Positions 7,800 through 16,534 of a DNA stretch of 52,862 nt are shown here, in pieces. The notes beneath the pieces are model-generated. The model had not been told where the DNA came from. It ran no database searches and saw only the letters and a program-made list of their open reading frames with translations. Source of the DNA: Streptomyces aurantiacus (GTDB lineage: Bacteria > Actinomycetota > Actinomycetes > Streptomycetales > Streptomycetaceae); assembly GCF_001418335.1 (NCBI RefSeq), contig NZ_LIPP01000115.1, positions 1-52,862 on the forward strand, in the 5' to 3' direction. The translations under genes and the position numbers were made by a program. Positions within the stretch are counted from its first letter, which is position 1, and the number at the start of each line of letters is the position of its first letter.

Positions 7800-9437
7800 T
7801 TAGGAAACCGCGCTCCGCAGTCCCGCCACGTCGATCTGTTCCGTCTCGTCGTGCGCGGTCAGGTCGATGACCTGGCCGACACCGCGGGACTCCTCACCCG
7901 CGGGCCTGAACCCGGTCTCGGCCTCGGACTTGTGCAGGGCGAGCGCCTCCTGGCCCACCACGTCGGCGAGGTCCTCGTTCTGGACGGCCTCCAGCGTCTT
8001 CGCGCCCTTCTGCGTACCGAAGAAGTCGAAGCCGCCCTCGACGGGGCGCCGCGCGGGCGTGGCCGGGGCGACCGCCACTGCCGTGGGCACCGTGAAGTGT
8101 CCGGCGTGGCGCGGGGGCCGTACGAGGTCGGTGCCCGGGGACTCCGGCGCGGCGGTCGGCGCCGACGCGTGCGCGGTGTCCGGCTCGGGCGCCGTGCGGG
8201 CGGCGGGGGCGGACCGGGGCTTCGTGCGGGTCGAGGTGGACTGCAGGGACGTCACGCCGATGGGCGTGGCCCGCTTACGAGGCCGTACGGGCTCGGTGGA
8301 CTGCGTGGGCACCGGTGCTGCCGCGGCGGCCGTGCGCTCGTGGCCGCCGACCGCCTCGGGCTTCCCCGGCGTCTCGCCCTCCTGCCAGGTCTCGCCCTTG
8401 GCCGGAGCGCTCGTCATGGTGCCGCCCGCCGCGGACGCGGCCTTCGGGGAACCGCCCGGCCTGGGCGCTCCCTTGCCGGGGCCGCCCGGTGAGGGCGAGC
8501 CCTTCCGGGCGCCGGTCTTCGCGGAAGTCCGCTTGACCGGGCCGCCCTTGGGGGGCGTGGTCGGCGCGGGGTCGTCCGGAGCCGGACCGTCCGGAGTCGA
8601 GTCGGCCGACTCGGAGGCGGCCGACTCGGAGGCAGCAGCTTCGGCCTCGGGCTCAGCCTCCCCTTCGGCTTCGGCTTCGGCCGTTACGGATTCGGCCGTC
8701 GGAGAGCCGGCCTTGACGGTGGGCTCATCCGCGGCCGAGTCGTCAGCCGGAGCCGCGTCCTCGGTCTGGTCGTCGGCGGCTCCGGTTTCGGTTCCGGTTC
8801 CGGCTCCCGGGAGCCGGTCCAGCGCCGCGTTGGCCTTCACGTAGAGAACCGAGGCCGCGGAGGACGCCGCGAGGGCCGCCTGGACCGTGGCCGCCGTCGC
8901 CTCGGGCGCCGCGTCGGCGGATTCCTCGGGGGCCGTCTCCTCGGACGTCGCATCCGAGTCGGTCAACTCCGGGACCGGCTCGGCCGCTTCTATCTCAAGG
9001 AGCCGGCGGCTCTCCAGTACGGTGGCCCGCTCGGTCTCCGCCGTCGCGTACCGCCGCAGCAGCGCGGCGTGTTCGTTGCGCAGCCCGGCCAGCTCGGCCC
9101 GCTTGGCACGGAGTCGTTGTTCCAGCTTGGTACGGAGTTCGCGCGACTCGTCCAGGTCGCTCTCCAGTTCGGCGACCCGTTCCTCGTAACGCCACTCGTC
9201 GCTGGCACGCCCGCGCGCGAGGTCCGCGACACGCCTGCCCGCCGAGGCGTCCCAACGGCGCAGGACGACCGCGCCCACGGCAGCCGTCACCGCGGCGCCC
9301 GCGGCCAGCCCGCGAAGCACCAATGGTTCGGAGAACAGCCATGGCCCGACGGCGCAGACGGCGGATACGCCTGCGATCGCCGAGGGGGGCAACAGCCGGT
9401 GCAGAGGTGGGGAATGGCGGTGACGTCCTCGTGGCAT
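7800..9437 (-). CDS. Membrane-anchored coiled-coil protein, unknown function
   Basis: A 545-residue protein starting at ATG 9437 (MPRGRHRHS). The N-terminus has two hydrophobic segments (about 21-62). A charged coiled coil follows (about 75-150: YEERVAELESDLDESRELR, LEQRLRAKRAELAGLRNEH). Then come a long acidic Ala/Glu/Thr-rich stretch, a basic Pro/Gly/Lys-rich stretch and a conserved-looking end with GGFDFFGTQKGAKTLEAVQ. The layout (membrane anchor, coiled coil, disordered linker, short terminal motif) suggests a scaffold or envelope/cytoskeletal adaptor, but I do not recognise the family. It lies between the PH genes and the esterase without tight coupling to either. Confidence 0.75.
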   Translation of the reverse strand: MPRGRHRHSPPLHRLLPPSAIAGVSAVCAVGPWLFSEPLVLRGLAAGAAVTAAVGAVVLRRWDASAGRRVADLARGRASDEWRYEERVAELESDLDESRELRTKLEQRLRAKRAELAGLRNEHAALLRRYATAETERATVLESRRLLEIEAAEPVPELTDSDATSEETAPEESADAAPEATAATVQAALAASSAASVLYVKANAALDRLPGAGTGTETGAADDQTEDAAPADDSAADEPTVKAGSPTAESVTAEAEAEGEAEPEAEAAASESAASESADSTPDGPAPDDPAPTTPPKGGPVKRTSAKTGARKGSPSPGGPGKGAPRPGGSPKAASAAGGTMTSAPAKGETWQEGETPGKPEAVGGHERTAAAAAPVPTQSTEPVRPRKRATPIGVTSLQSTSTRTKPRSAPAARTAPEPDTAHASAPTAAPESPGTDLVRPPRHAGHFTVPTAVAVAPATPARRPVEGGFDFFGTQKGAKTLEAVQNEDLADVVGQEALALHKSEAETGFRPAGEESRGVGQVIDLTAHDETEQIDVAGLRSAVS

Positions 9438-9654
9438 GGCCAGAAACTTACCGCGCGTAGGCGAATGATGGTGCCCCGCAGGGTAAAAACGCAGCCACAC
9501 CGAAACCTTCTCGCCGCCCCTTGACCGGACAATCCCCTCACCAACCGCTTCCGGAGCACCAGTTCGTCTGTTCCCCAGTCGCCCCTTCGGGTACGCCCTC
9601 GGGTACGCCTCGCCGCACCGCCGGTTCCGGCACACGCCTTCTCGTTCTCAAGCG

Positions 9655-9719
9655 CTGTTCTCCGGACCTGTTCTCCGGGCCTCTTCTCCGGGCTTGTTCT
9701 CCGGCCCGTTCTCCGGGGA
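9655..9719. repeat. 13-bp tandem repeat, about 5 copies
   Basis: The unit CTGTTCTCCGGGC is repeated with small changes from 9655 to 9719, in the 377-nt gap (9438-9814) between the coiled-coil gene and the esterase. Apart from this and the 12-bp repeat that follows, I see no gene in the gap. Confidence 0.8.
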
Positions 9720-9764
9720 CCGAATCCTCTTAACCGAAAGATCTTCAACCCGGAATTCCCCGAA

Positions 9765-9806
9765 CTCGGCCACGCACTCGGTCACGCATTCGGCCACGCA
9801 CTCGAC
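9765..9806. repeat. 12-bp tandem repeat, 3.5 copies, just after the esterase gene end
   Basis: CTCGGCCACGCA, CTCGGTCACGCA and TTCGGCCACGCA lie at 9765-9776, 9777-9788 and 9789-9800, followed by a degenerate CTCGACTACG. It lies 9 nt beyond the esterase stop and is non-coding as far as I can tell. Confidence 0.8.
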
Positions 9807-9814
9807 TACGACCG

Positions 9815-10948
9815 TCAGCGGTCGCTCAGTCGTCCGCTGAGCCACTGGAGGGTTGCCGGGATCTCGCGCCGCCAGGTGTTGAAGTTGTGCCCGCCGCTGT
9901 CGAGGATGATCGACGAGATCCGGGTCGGCTTCCTCGCCTCCACCAGGTCGATGAACCTCAGCGTCTCCCGGTAGTTGCTCTCCCCCTGCCTGCTGCTGCT
10001 GACGAGCAGTGAGGTGTCCGGCGCGGGCCGGTGCCTGAGGTACCACATCAGATCGGCGCTGTTGCGCAACTCCTCGTCCCCGTGGAAGAGATCGCCCGTC
10101 GTGCGGTCGGTCGGCGCCCTGTAGTACGGGGAGAGGCCCGCCCCGGCGGCGTACGTCCTCGGGTGGTGCATCGCGAGCTTCAGCGCGCAGTATCCGCCCG
10201 TCGAGTCGCCGACGATGCCCCAGCTCACGGGCTTTCTGCCCACCCTGTAGTGATGTGACACGGCGTCGGGGAGGTCCTCGGCGAAGAACGACTCGGTCCG
10301 CGGGCCACCGGGGACGTCCACGCACTCGGTGTCGCGCGGCGGCGCGACGGTCGGCCGCATCATGACCAGGATCATCGGCTGCATCCTGCCGTCCTTGGCC
10401 AGCGCGTGGGCGGTCTGCGGATAGTGCAGGCCCTTGATGAGCGCCTCCGCGGTGCCCGGATAGCCGGTGAGCACGACAGCGACCGGGAAGGTACGGGTGC
10501 GGTGCCGCGGCTGGAAGTACTCCGGCGGCAGATAGACGTACGCGCGGCTCGCGATGCGTGTCCGGCGTCCGACCAGGTCGACCTTCTGGAGCTGGCCACC
10601 GGTTCGCGGCCGGGCCCCGCCGGGCACGTTGACCTGCCCCGTGTCGACCACTTCGAGCGACCCGGCGGTGCCGCCGGCGTCGTGGCCGTCGTGGTCGACC
10701 ACGACGCCCTGCCCGGACTCCCGGCCGAAGAGGTCGGCCCAGCTCGCGTAGAAGCCGAACGCCTGGTTGGCGCCGAGGCCGACCGACACGAAGACCGCGA
10801 CCTGCGTCGCCGTCAGCAGAGCGACCCGTCCTGCCACCGCGCGCGGGTCGCGGCGTGCGAGACGCGGCCAGCACACCACCGTGCCGGCGAACAGCAGCAC
10901 CGCGAAGAGGACCGCCAGTGCCAGCACCTTGTTGCTCGTGAGACCCAT
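9815..10948 (-). CDS. Membrane-anchored/secreted alpha/beta-hydrolase esterase (esterase D / antigen 85-like fold)
   Basis: A 377-residue hydrolase starting at ATG 10948 (MGLTSNKVLA). Hydrophobic segments at about 6-24 and 38-60 anchor or export it. The catalytic domain includes RAYVYLPPEYF, VVLTGYPGTAEAL and the nucleophile elbow GIVGDSTGGYCALKLA. The probable catalytic His is in ILDSGGHNFNTWRREIP. This matches the esterase D/antigen 85 superfamily common in Streptomyces. The substrate is unknown. It is divergent from the truncated DUF2156 gene, with 114 nt between starts. Confidence 0.87.
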   Translation of the reverse strand: MGLTSNKVLALAVLFAVLLFAGTVVCWPRLARRDPRAVAGRVALLTATQVAVFVSVGLGANQAFGFYASWADLFGRESGQGVVVDHDGHDAGGTAGSLEVVDTGQVNVPGGARPRTGGQLQKVDLVGRRTRIASRAYVYLPPEYFQPRHRTRTFPVAVVLTGYPGTAEALIKGLHYPQTAHALAKDGRMQPMILVMMRPTVAPPRDTECVDVPGGPRTESFFAEDLPDAVSHHYRVGRKPVSWGIVGDSTGGYCALKLAMHHPRTYAAGAGLSPYYRAPTDRTTGDLFHGDEELRNSADLMWYLRHRPAPDTSLLVSSSRQGESNYRETLRFIDLVEARKPTRISSIILDSGGHNFNTWRREIPATLQWLSGRLSDR

Positions 10949-11938
10949 CGGCTGTTCCCGCCTGCGCTTTCCGGCCGTTGGCCCGGTCTTTACGTGCCCC
11001 TTGAAGCGGTTTTCCGGAAGGGAGTGAACCTGACTCCTCAAGACACCGTCCTAGAGGGCGCAATGTCGCCGGATGCCGGATTGGCACCGGATTCAAGGTC
11101 TCTCGCGGAACTACGGGATGCGATGTCTGTCAGGATAGATGGGGAAATGTCGTACGCGACTACGGATCGAGCAAGCCGGCTGCGGGGCGTACTCCGCGGT
11201 CCGCGCCCCGACACCGTCCCCGCCCTGGCCGCCAATGCCTGCACGCTCGTAGGCGTCCTGGACATCGCCGCGGGCGTCGTCCCGCGCTATGGCCATGGCC
11301 ACAGCCGCACCCCCACGCTCGCGGAGGCGCTGCCGGGCGCGTTCGGCCCCCTCGCCGCCGCCCTGTCCCTGAGTGCGGGCGTTCTGCTGCTGCTCATGAC
11401 CCACGGGCTGCGCCGGCGCAAGCGCGGGGCGTGGCGGGCCGCGGTGTTACTGCTCCCGGCGGGTGCCCTCGCCGAGGCCACGTACCGGCCCTCGCTCATC
11501 GGCGTCCTCGCGTCGGTGGCGCTGTCGGCCGCGCCACTGGCCGTGCTGCTGCGTCACCGCGGCGAGTTCACGGCGTGGCCCGACCCGCGCAGCCGGTGGC
11601 CGGCGCTCGCCAACTTCGTTCTCATGGGCGCGGGTTCGCTCGTGCTCGGCCTGGTCGTCGTCAGCGTCCACCCCCAGCGCCTGGTCGGCGACCCGAGCCT
11701 CGCGGACCGTATCGCCCATGTCCTGTACGGCCTGTTCGGCCTGGCGGGGCCCCTGGACTACACGGGCGGTACGTCCTCGACGGTGGCCTTCTCCCTCGGC
11801 GCGCTCGGCCTGCTGACCGCCGGAACCACGGTCTACCTGGCCTTCCGCCCGGAACACCCGGCGGCGCGCCTCACCGAGGACGACGAGACGCGGCTGCGCG
11901 CCCTCCTGGCCAAACACGGCGGACACGACTCGCTCCAC

Positions 11939-11998
11939 CACTCCACCCTGCGCCACTCGCCCCTCTGCCACTCCGCGCTCCGCCACTCCGCGCTCCGC
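11939..11998 (+). repeat. 15-bp in-frame tandem repeat, 4 copies (HSxLR units)
   Basis: Units at 11939-11953 (HSTLR), 11954-11968 (HSPLC), 11969-11983 and 11984-11998 (both HSALR, identical DNA) expand a junction that is a single unit in intact DUF2156 proteins. It is an insertion by slippage just before the DUF2156 domain. Confidence 0.85.
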
Positions 11999-12292
11999 CG
12001 CGACACGGCTGTCGTCTTCTCACCGAGTGGCAAGGCGGCCGTGGCCTACCGCGTCGTCTCCGGTGTGATGCTCGCCGACGGCGACCCGATCGGCGAGGTC
12101 GAGGCCTGGCCGGGCGCGATCGAGCGCTTCATGGACGAGGCCGGGGCCCACTTCTGGACACCCGCCGTCACGGGCTGTTCCACGACGGGCGGCAAGGTCT
12201 GGACCCGCGAGACCGGCCTGGTGCCGCGAGAGGCGACGTTCGCCCCCGCAACCGCCGCAACCGCACGAGTACCCCCCGTGCGGACCGCAGCC

Positions 12293-12354
12293 ACCTCAGG
12301 GACCTCAGGGACCTCAGGGACCTCAGGGACCTCAGGGACCTCAGGGACCTCACA
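12293..12354 (+). repeat. 9-bp tandem repeat, 6 exact copies plus partial (GTS units)
   Basis: ACCTCAGGG is repeated six times from 12293 to 12346, with a seventh partial copy. In the frame of the truncated gene it reads SGT-SGT. It lies exactly where the missing DUF2156 C-terminus should be, so it marks or caused the deletion. Confidence 0.9.
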
Positions 12355-12461
12355 GGTCGCACCCGCCACACCGACCACACAGGTAACCCAGATCACACAG
12401 GGCACGGCCACCTCACAGACGCGGACCAGCCGCTCACCCCCGTGGGCCTAGGCTGGACGGT

Positions 12462-13358
12462 ATGAGCGAGAAGAGCGGGCGAGGCCAAGTGTCAGGGCTC
12501 CCGGTCTGGGACCGCTGCGCGGTCATGGGCGTGGTGAACGTGACCCCCGATTCCTTCTCGGACGGCGGCCACTGGTTCGACACGACCGCCGCCGTCAAAC
12601 ACGGCCTCGACCTGGTCGCGGAGGGCGCGGACCTGGTCGACGTGGGAGGCGAGTCCACCCGCCCCGGCGCCGCCCGCGTCGACGAGGCGGAGGAGCTCAA
12701 ACGCGTCATACCCGTCGTCCGCGGCCTCGCCTCCGAGGGCGTCACGATCTCCGTCGACACGATGCGCGCCTCCGTCGCCGAGCGCTCGCTCGCCGCGGGC
12801 GCCGTCCTCGTCAACGACGTCAGCGGCGGCCTCGCCGACCCGGCGATGATCCCGGCCGTCGCCGCCGCGGGCGCCCCCTTCGTGGTCATGCACTGGCGCG
12901 GCTTCCTCCAGGGCACCACCGTGCGGGGCTCGTACGAGGACGTCGTCTCCGAAGTCGTCGACGAGCTGCACGCACGCGTGGAGGCCGTTCTGGCGGGCGG
13001 TATCGCCCCGGACCGCGTCGTCGTCGACCCGGGCCTCGGCTTCTCCAAGGAGGCCGAGCACGACCTCATCCTCCTCGCCCACCTCGACCGTCTCCGGGAG
13101 ATCGGCCACCCCTTGCTGGTGGCCGCGTCCCGCAAGCGTTTCCTGGGCCGTGTACTGGCGGGCCCGGCGAGCGCCCCGCCGCCCGCCCGGGAGCGGGACG
13201 CCGCCACCGCCGCGGTCTCCGCGCTCGCCGCCCACCAGGGCGCGTGGGCCGTCCGCGTCCACGAGGTACGGGCCACCGCCGACGCCGTCCGGGTCGCCCG
13301 GGCCGTGGAAGGCGCCCGCGCCCCGAAGGGCGATCGCACCGCAGAGGGAGCCCGGTGA
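12462..13358 (+). CDS. folP: Dihydropteroate synthase
   Basis: Joins dihydropterin pyrophosphate and p-aminobenzoate to dihydropteroate in the cytoplasm. At 298 residues it has every loop of the TIM barrel: MGVVNVTPDSFSDGG, VDVGGESTRPGA, ISVDTMRASVA, LVNDVSGG, VVDPGLGFSK and SRKRFLG. It starts 10 nt after the truncated DUF2156 frame. A TAGGCT box at 12449-12454 lies 7 nt before the ATG and no Shine-Dalgarno is seen, so a leaderless transcript is possible. Its stop overlaps the next start (GTGA). Confidence 0.97.
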   Translation: MSEKSGRGQVSGLPVWDRCAVMGVVNVTPDSFSDGGHWFDTTAAVKHGLDLVAEGADLVDVGGESTRPGAARVDEAEELKRVIPVVRGLASEGVTISVDTMRASVAERSLAAGAVLVNDVSGGLADPAMIPAVAAAGAPFVVMHWRGFLQGTTVRGSYEDVVSEVVDELHARVEAVLAGGIAPDRVVVDPGLGFSKEAEHDLILLAHLDRLREIGHPLLVAASRKRFLGRVLAGPASAPPPARERDAATAAVSALAAHQGAWAVRVHEVRATADAVRVARAVEGARAPKGDRTAEGAR

Positions 13359-13858
13359 GCGCCCCGCACACGGACGTCGAGCAGGTCGAGCTCGCCAACA
13401 CCGCCTTCTACGAGGCACTGGAGCAGGGCGACTTCGAGGAGCTGTCCTCGCTCTGGCTGACCCCGTCCGACCTGGGGCAGGACGAGGAGTACCACGACCC
13501 GGCGCAGGCCGGCGAGATCTCCTGCGTCCACCCCGGCTGGCCGGTGCTCAACGGCCGCGGCGAGGTCCTGCGGTCGTACGCGCTGATCATGGCGAACACC
13601 GAGTACATCCAGTTCTTCCTGACCGACGTGCACGTCTCGGTCACCGGCGACACCGCCCTGGTGACCTGCACGGAGAACATCCTCAGCGGCGGCCCCCCGC
13701 CCGAGGACAGCGACGAACTCGGACCGCTCGTGGGTCAGCTCGTCGTCGCCACGAACGTGTTCCGCCGCACCTCGGACGGCTGGAAGCTCTGGTCCCACCA
13801 CGCCTCGCCCGTACTCGCCGAGACGGACGACGACGAACCGGCCGAACCGTCCCCCTGA
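13355..13858 (+). CDS. Nuclear transport factor 2 / SnoaL-like protein
   Basis: A 167-residue small alpha+beta protein starting at GTG 13355, coupled to folP by a 4-nt overlap. Typical features are ANTAFYEALEQGDFEELSSLW at the N-terminus, HPGWPVLNGRGEVLRSYALI in the middle and VFRRTSDGWKLWSHHAS at the end, as in the NTF2-like cone fold. The tail is acidic. The role is unknown; folate-cluster position in Streptomyces suggests a link, but no reaction can be assigned. Confidence 0.88.
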   Translation: MSAPHTDVEQVELANTAFYEALEQGDFEELSSLWLTPSDLGQDEEYHDPAQAGEISCVHPGWPVLNGRGEVLRSYALIMANTEYIQFFLTDVHVSVTGDTALVTCTENILSGGPPPEDSDELGPLVGQLVVATNVFRRTSDGWKLWSHHASPVLAETDDDEPAEPSP

Positions 13859-14169
13859 CCGGCACCGAGGCGGCCCGGGCGGCCGGTCACCGCCGTAGTA
13901 CGTTGGAGAACGTGGCGCCGGTCACGGACGCACGACGGGGAACGGTTGGCGGCCGGCCGGTCCGGACATCATGGAGACACGACGGCGGGCGTGCCCGGTG
14001 TACACCGAGTGTCCTGCCGGAGCACAGCCGGTGCACCCGCCCGGCCGCCGCGTGGACACGGGGCCCCGTGGCCCGGCCGTGTCAGTGCCCGCAGGTAGAT
14101 TCGTTCGAGGCCGGTGTACCGCCCGCACCGTGGGACCGGCCCTCACCGACGATTGCAGGAGTGATTCGC
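13859..14169 (+). other. 311-nt gap upstream of folB, no gene recognised
   Basis: Between the NTF2-like stop and the folB start I see no convincing ORF or strong hairpin. It probably holds the promoter for folB-folK. The only clear element is AGGAG at 14157-14161, which serves as ribosome binding site for GTG 14170. Confidence 0.5.
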
Positions 14170-14529
14170 GTGGATCGTGTCGCGCTGCGCGGCCTCAGGG
14201 CCCGTGGTCACCACGGTGTCTTCCCCAAGGAACGCGAAGAGGGCCAGACCTTCATCGTGGACATCACGCTGGGCCTGGACATCCGGCCCGCCGCGGCCGA
14301 CGACGACCTCACGAAGACCGTGCACTACGGCATCGTGGCGGAGGAGGTCGTGGCCGTCGTCCAGGGCGAGCCGGTGAACCTCATCGAGACCCTCGCCGAG
14401 CTCATCGCCCGGACCTGTCTGAAACACGACGGGGTCCAGGAGGTCGAGGTGTGCGTCCACAAGCCGGACGCCCCGATCACGGTCCCCTTCGACGACGTGA
14501 CCGTCACCATCACCCGGAGCCGAGTATGA
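14170..14529 (+). CDS. folB: Dihydroneopterin aldolase
   Basis: Cleaves 7,8-dihydroneopterin to 6-hydroxymethyl-dihydropterin plus glycolaldehyde. At 119 residues it has the usual size, with ALRGLRARGHHGVFPKEREEGQ at the N-terminus, TVHYGIVAEEVVAVV, NLIETLAELIAR and the terminal VHKPDAPI. I choose GTG 14170 because AGGAG (14157-14161) lies 8 nt before it; GTG 14161 would overlap that site. The stop overlaps folK by ATGA. Confidence 0.95.
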   Translation: MDRVALRGLRARGHHGVFPKEREEGQTFIVDITLGLDIRPAAADDDLTKTVHYGIVAEEVVAVVQGEPVNLIETLAELIARTCLKHDGVQEVEVCVHKPDAPITVPFDDVTVTITRSRV

Positions 14530-15134
14530 CCGCGTTCACCGAGGGCCAGAGCGACCCGACCGTCCAGCCGGTCCCCGCCTCCGTGGTGCGTCAGGTGGAC
14601 GCCGCCGACTCGACCCTGCAGAACCCGCAGCGGGCCGTGATCGCCCTCGGCTCGAATCTCGGCAACCGCCTGGAGACCATCCAGGGCGCCATCGACGCCC
14701 TGGAGGACACCCCCGGCGTCCGCGTCAAGGCGGTCTCCCCGGTGTACGAGACGGAGCCGTGGGGCGTGCGTCCCGACAGCCAGCCGTCGTACTTCAACGC
14801 GGTGATCGTGCTGAGGACGACCCTGCCGCCCTCCTCGCTCCTGGAGCGGGCCCACGCGGTCGAGGAGGCCTTCCACCGCGTACGGGACGAGCGCTGGGGC
14901 CCGCGCACGATCGACGTCGACATCGTGGCGTACGCGGACGAGGTCTCGGACGATCCGACCCTCACCCTCCCCCACCCGCGCGCCCACGAGCGGGCCTTCG
15001 TCCTGGCCCCCTGGAACGACGTGGAGCCCGAGGCCCAGCTGCCCGGTCACGGCCTCGTGGCGCAGCTGCTCGACGCGGTCTCCCGCGACGGTGTCGCGCC
15101 CCGGGCCGACCTGGAACTCCAGCTGCCCGAGTAG
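14526..15134 (+). CDS. folK: 2-amino-4-hydroxy-6-hydroxymethyldihydropteridine pyrophosphokinase
   Basis: Transfers pyrophosphate from ATP to 6-hydroxymethyl-dihydropterin, providing the FolP substrate. The signature AVIALGSNLGNRLETIQGAI, the pterin loop VSPVYETEPWG, NAVIVLRTTLPP and the ATP/Mg motif WGPRTIDVDIV are present. The 202-residue length includes an extra ~35-residue N-terminal leader (MTAFTEGQSDP...) before the core, typical of Streptomyces. It is translationally coupled to folB. Confidence 0.96.
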   Translation: MTAFTEGQSDPTVQPVPASVVRQVDAADSTLQNPQRAVIALGSNLGNRLETIQGAIDALEDTPGVRVKAVSPVYETEPWGVRPDSQPSYFNAVIVLRTTLPPSSLLERAHAVEEAFHRVRDERWGPRTIDVDIVAYADEVSDDPTLTLPHPRAHERAFVLAPWNDVEPEAQLPGHGLVAQLLDAVSRDGVAPRADLELQLPE

Positions 15135-15187
15135 TCGTTAAGGTCAAGACGCACACGGACAGGACACGCAATCGCGAGAGGAACTGA

Positions 15188-15673
15188 GTGAAAGAGCTGC
15201 GCATCAGGACGCTGGCCGCGGTGTTCCTCGTCGCCGGGGTGCTGTCGTGGGCAGGTGCCCGCCTGTGGAACTCGGTGGGGACGCTTCCCCGGGTGCCCCT
15301 GGCGGCGCCCATCGTCCTGGCTCTGATCGCCGCGGTCCTGCTGGCCACGGCGCTCTCCCTGCGGACCCGTCTGAAGGCCCAGCGCGAGCGCCGCCCCGGC
15401 GCCAAGGGGGTCGACCCCATGATGGCCGCCCGCGCGGTGGTTTTCGGCCAGGCCAGCGCCCTGGTCGCCGCCCTCGTCGCCGGGATGTACGGCGGCACGG
15501 GCGCCTTCCTCCTGGAATCCCTGGACATCCCCGCCCGCCGCGACCAGGCCATCTACGCCGGCTTCTCGGTCCTGGCGGGCCTCGCCGTCATAGCGGCGGC
15601 CTTCTTCCTGGAACGCGTCTGCAAACTCCCGGAAGACGACGACACCAACGGCGAAACAACAGCAGCGGCATAG
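15188..15673 (+). CDS. DUF3180 membrane protein
   Basis: A 161-residue protein with four predicted hydrophobic segments (about 8-24, 38-56, 82-102, 125-143) and a charged linker LRTRLKAQRERRPGAKGVDPM, matching the actinobacterial DUF3180 family, which is regularly found just after folK. GTG 15188 follows a GAGAGGAA ribosome site. No biochemical role is known. Confidence 0.88.
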   Translation: MKELRIRTLAAVFLVAGVLSWAGARLWNSVGTLPRVPLAAPIVLALIAAVLLATALSLRTRLKAQRERRPGAKGVDPMMAARAVVFGQASALVAALVAGMYGGTGAFLLESLDIPARRDQAIYAGFSVLAGLAVIAAAFFLERVCKLPEDDDTNGETTAAA

Positions 15674-15688
15674 GCCCTACGAGGGGGG

Positions 15689-15721
15689 CCGCGCCCCGTC
15701 AGGGGCGCGGGGAACTGCGCG
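15689..15721. repeat. Dispersed hairpin repeat, copy 2 / terminator
   Basis: CCGCGCCCC (15689-15697) pairs with GGGGCGCGG (15702-15710) around 4 nt, and the right part continues as the dispersed 20-mer to 15721. It sits between the convergent ends of the DUF3180 gene and folE. Confidence 0.75.
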
Positions 15722-15785
15722 CCCAGCCACGGCAGACCCGCACATACCCACAGGCAACGCATATTTCCCCGCTCTCAGCGGAGCG

Positions 15786-16391
15786 TCACCGCGCCATGAT
15801 GAGGCTCATAGCCTCCGCACGCGTAGCCGCATCCCGCAACTGCCCGCGAACCGCCGACGTTATGGTCTTGGCCCCCGGCTTGCGAATGCCGCGCATCGAC
15901 ATGCACATGTGCTCGCACTCCACCACGACGATCACGCCGCGCGGCTCCAGGATCTCCATCAGCGACTCGGCGATCTGCGTGGTGAGTCGTTCCTGCACCT
16001 GCGGCCTGCGGGCGTAGACGTCCACGAGCCGGGCGAGCTTGGACAGCCCCGTGATCTTGCCGGACGTGCTCGGGATGTAGCCGACGTGCGCGACGCCCCG
16101 GAAGGGCACGAGGTGGTGTTCACAGGTGGAGAACACTTCGATGTCCTTCACCAGGACCATCTCGTCGTGGCCCAGGTCGAACGTCGTCGTCAGGACGTCC
16201 TCGGCCGTCTGCCGCAGCCCCGCGAAGATCTCCTGGTACGCCCGGGCCACCCGCCCCGGCGTCTCCCGCAGTCCCTCGCGGTCCGGGTCCTCGCCGACCG
16301 CGATCAGCAGTTCCCGTACGGCGTTCTCGGCGCGCTTCTCGTCGAACTCGCCGATCGTGCCCTCGCCGTCCAGCATCACGGGGTCGGTCAT
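15786..16391 (-). CDS. folE: GTP cyclohydrolase I
   Basis: Converts GTP to 7,8-dihydroneopterin triphosphate, the first step of folate synthesis. The zinc/GTP site is [20 protein letters not shown], followed by [26 protein letters not shown] and [15 protein letters not shown]. 201 residues is normal. It is on the opposite strand from folPBK, downstream of ftsH but separated from it by a strong terminator, so it probably has its own promoter in 16392-16456. Confidence 0.97.
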   Translation of the reverse strand: MTDPVMLDGEGTIGEFDEKRAENAVRELLIAVGEDPDREGLRETPGRVARAYQEIFAGLRQTAEDVLTTTFDLGHDEMVLVKDIEVFSTCEHHLVPFRGVAHVGYIPSTSGKITGLSKLARLVDVYARRPQVQERLTTQIAESLMEILEPRGVIVVVECEHMCMSMRGIRKPGAKTITSAVRGQLRDAATRAEAMSLIMAR

Positions 16392-16456
16392 CTGGTGCCT
16401 CGTTTCTGTGCCTCACACACGCGTGGACCGCGCGTCTCGCAACCGGGCATACGAAG

Positions 16457-16496
16457 ATGCCGTGCCCCCCAGGCTAGAACCTGGGGGGCACGGCAT
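16457..16496. terminator. Strong intrinsic terminator between ftsH and folE
   Basis: A perfect 17-bp stem (16457-16473 with 16480-16496) around CTAGAA; the arms read ATGCCGTGCCCCCCAGG and its complement. It lies 38 nt beyond the ftsH stop and ends ftsH transcription. Confidence 0.93.
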
Positions 16497-16534
16497 TCAT
16501 TCCGGGCCTGGTGAGGCCGCCGGGAGCCGGGTTG

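Larger units (their letters stand above)
11063..12451 (+). pseudogene. Truncated phosphatidylglycerol lysyltransferase-like protein (MprF/LysX type, DUF2156 cut short)
   Basis: The reading frame (462 codons, ATG 11063 behind GAGGG) starts like actinobacterial lysyl-phosphatidylglycerol synthases. There is a multi-span membrane region (about 50-285) with ALAEATYRPS and RSRWPALANFVLMG, then the beginning of the cytoplasmic DUF2156 acyltransferase domain: VVFSPSGKAAVAYRVVSG, DPIGEVEAWPGAIERF, TPAVTGCSTTGGKVWTRETGL. In intact relatives the domain continues for about 200 more residues. Here it turns into low-complexity Ala/Thr and a GTS repeat and stops 10 nt before folP. No other frame in the remaining ~230 nt restores it. 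The membrane part could still be made, but the transferase is very probably dead. Confidence 0.75.

Noticed and set aside
12293..12354. The regular 9-bp units resemble a CRISPR-like array.
   Set aside because: The units are contiguous without spacers and in frame; this is a simple tandem repeat. No array with spacers exists in the window.
13971..14169. A plus-strand frame starting METRRRACPVYTECP upstream of folB.
   Set aside because: It runs into folB and folK in the wrong frame and has no ribosome site; it is more likely leader DNA.
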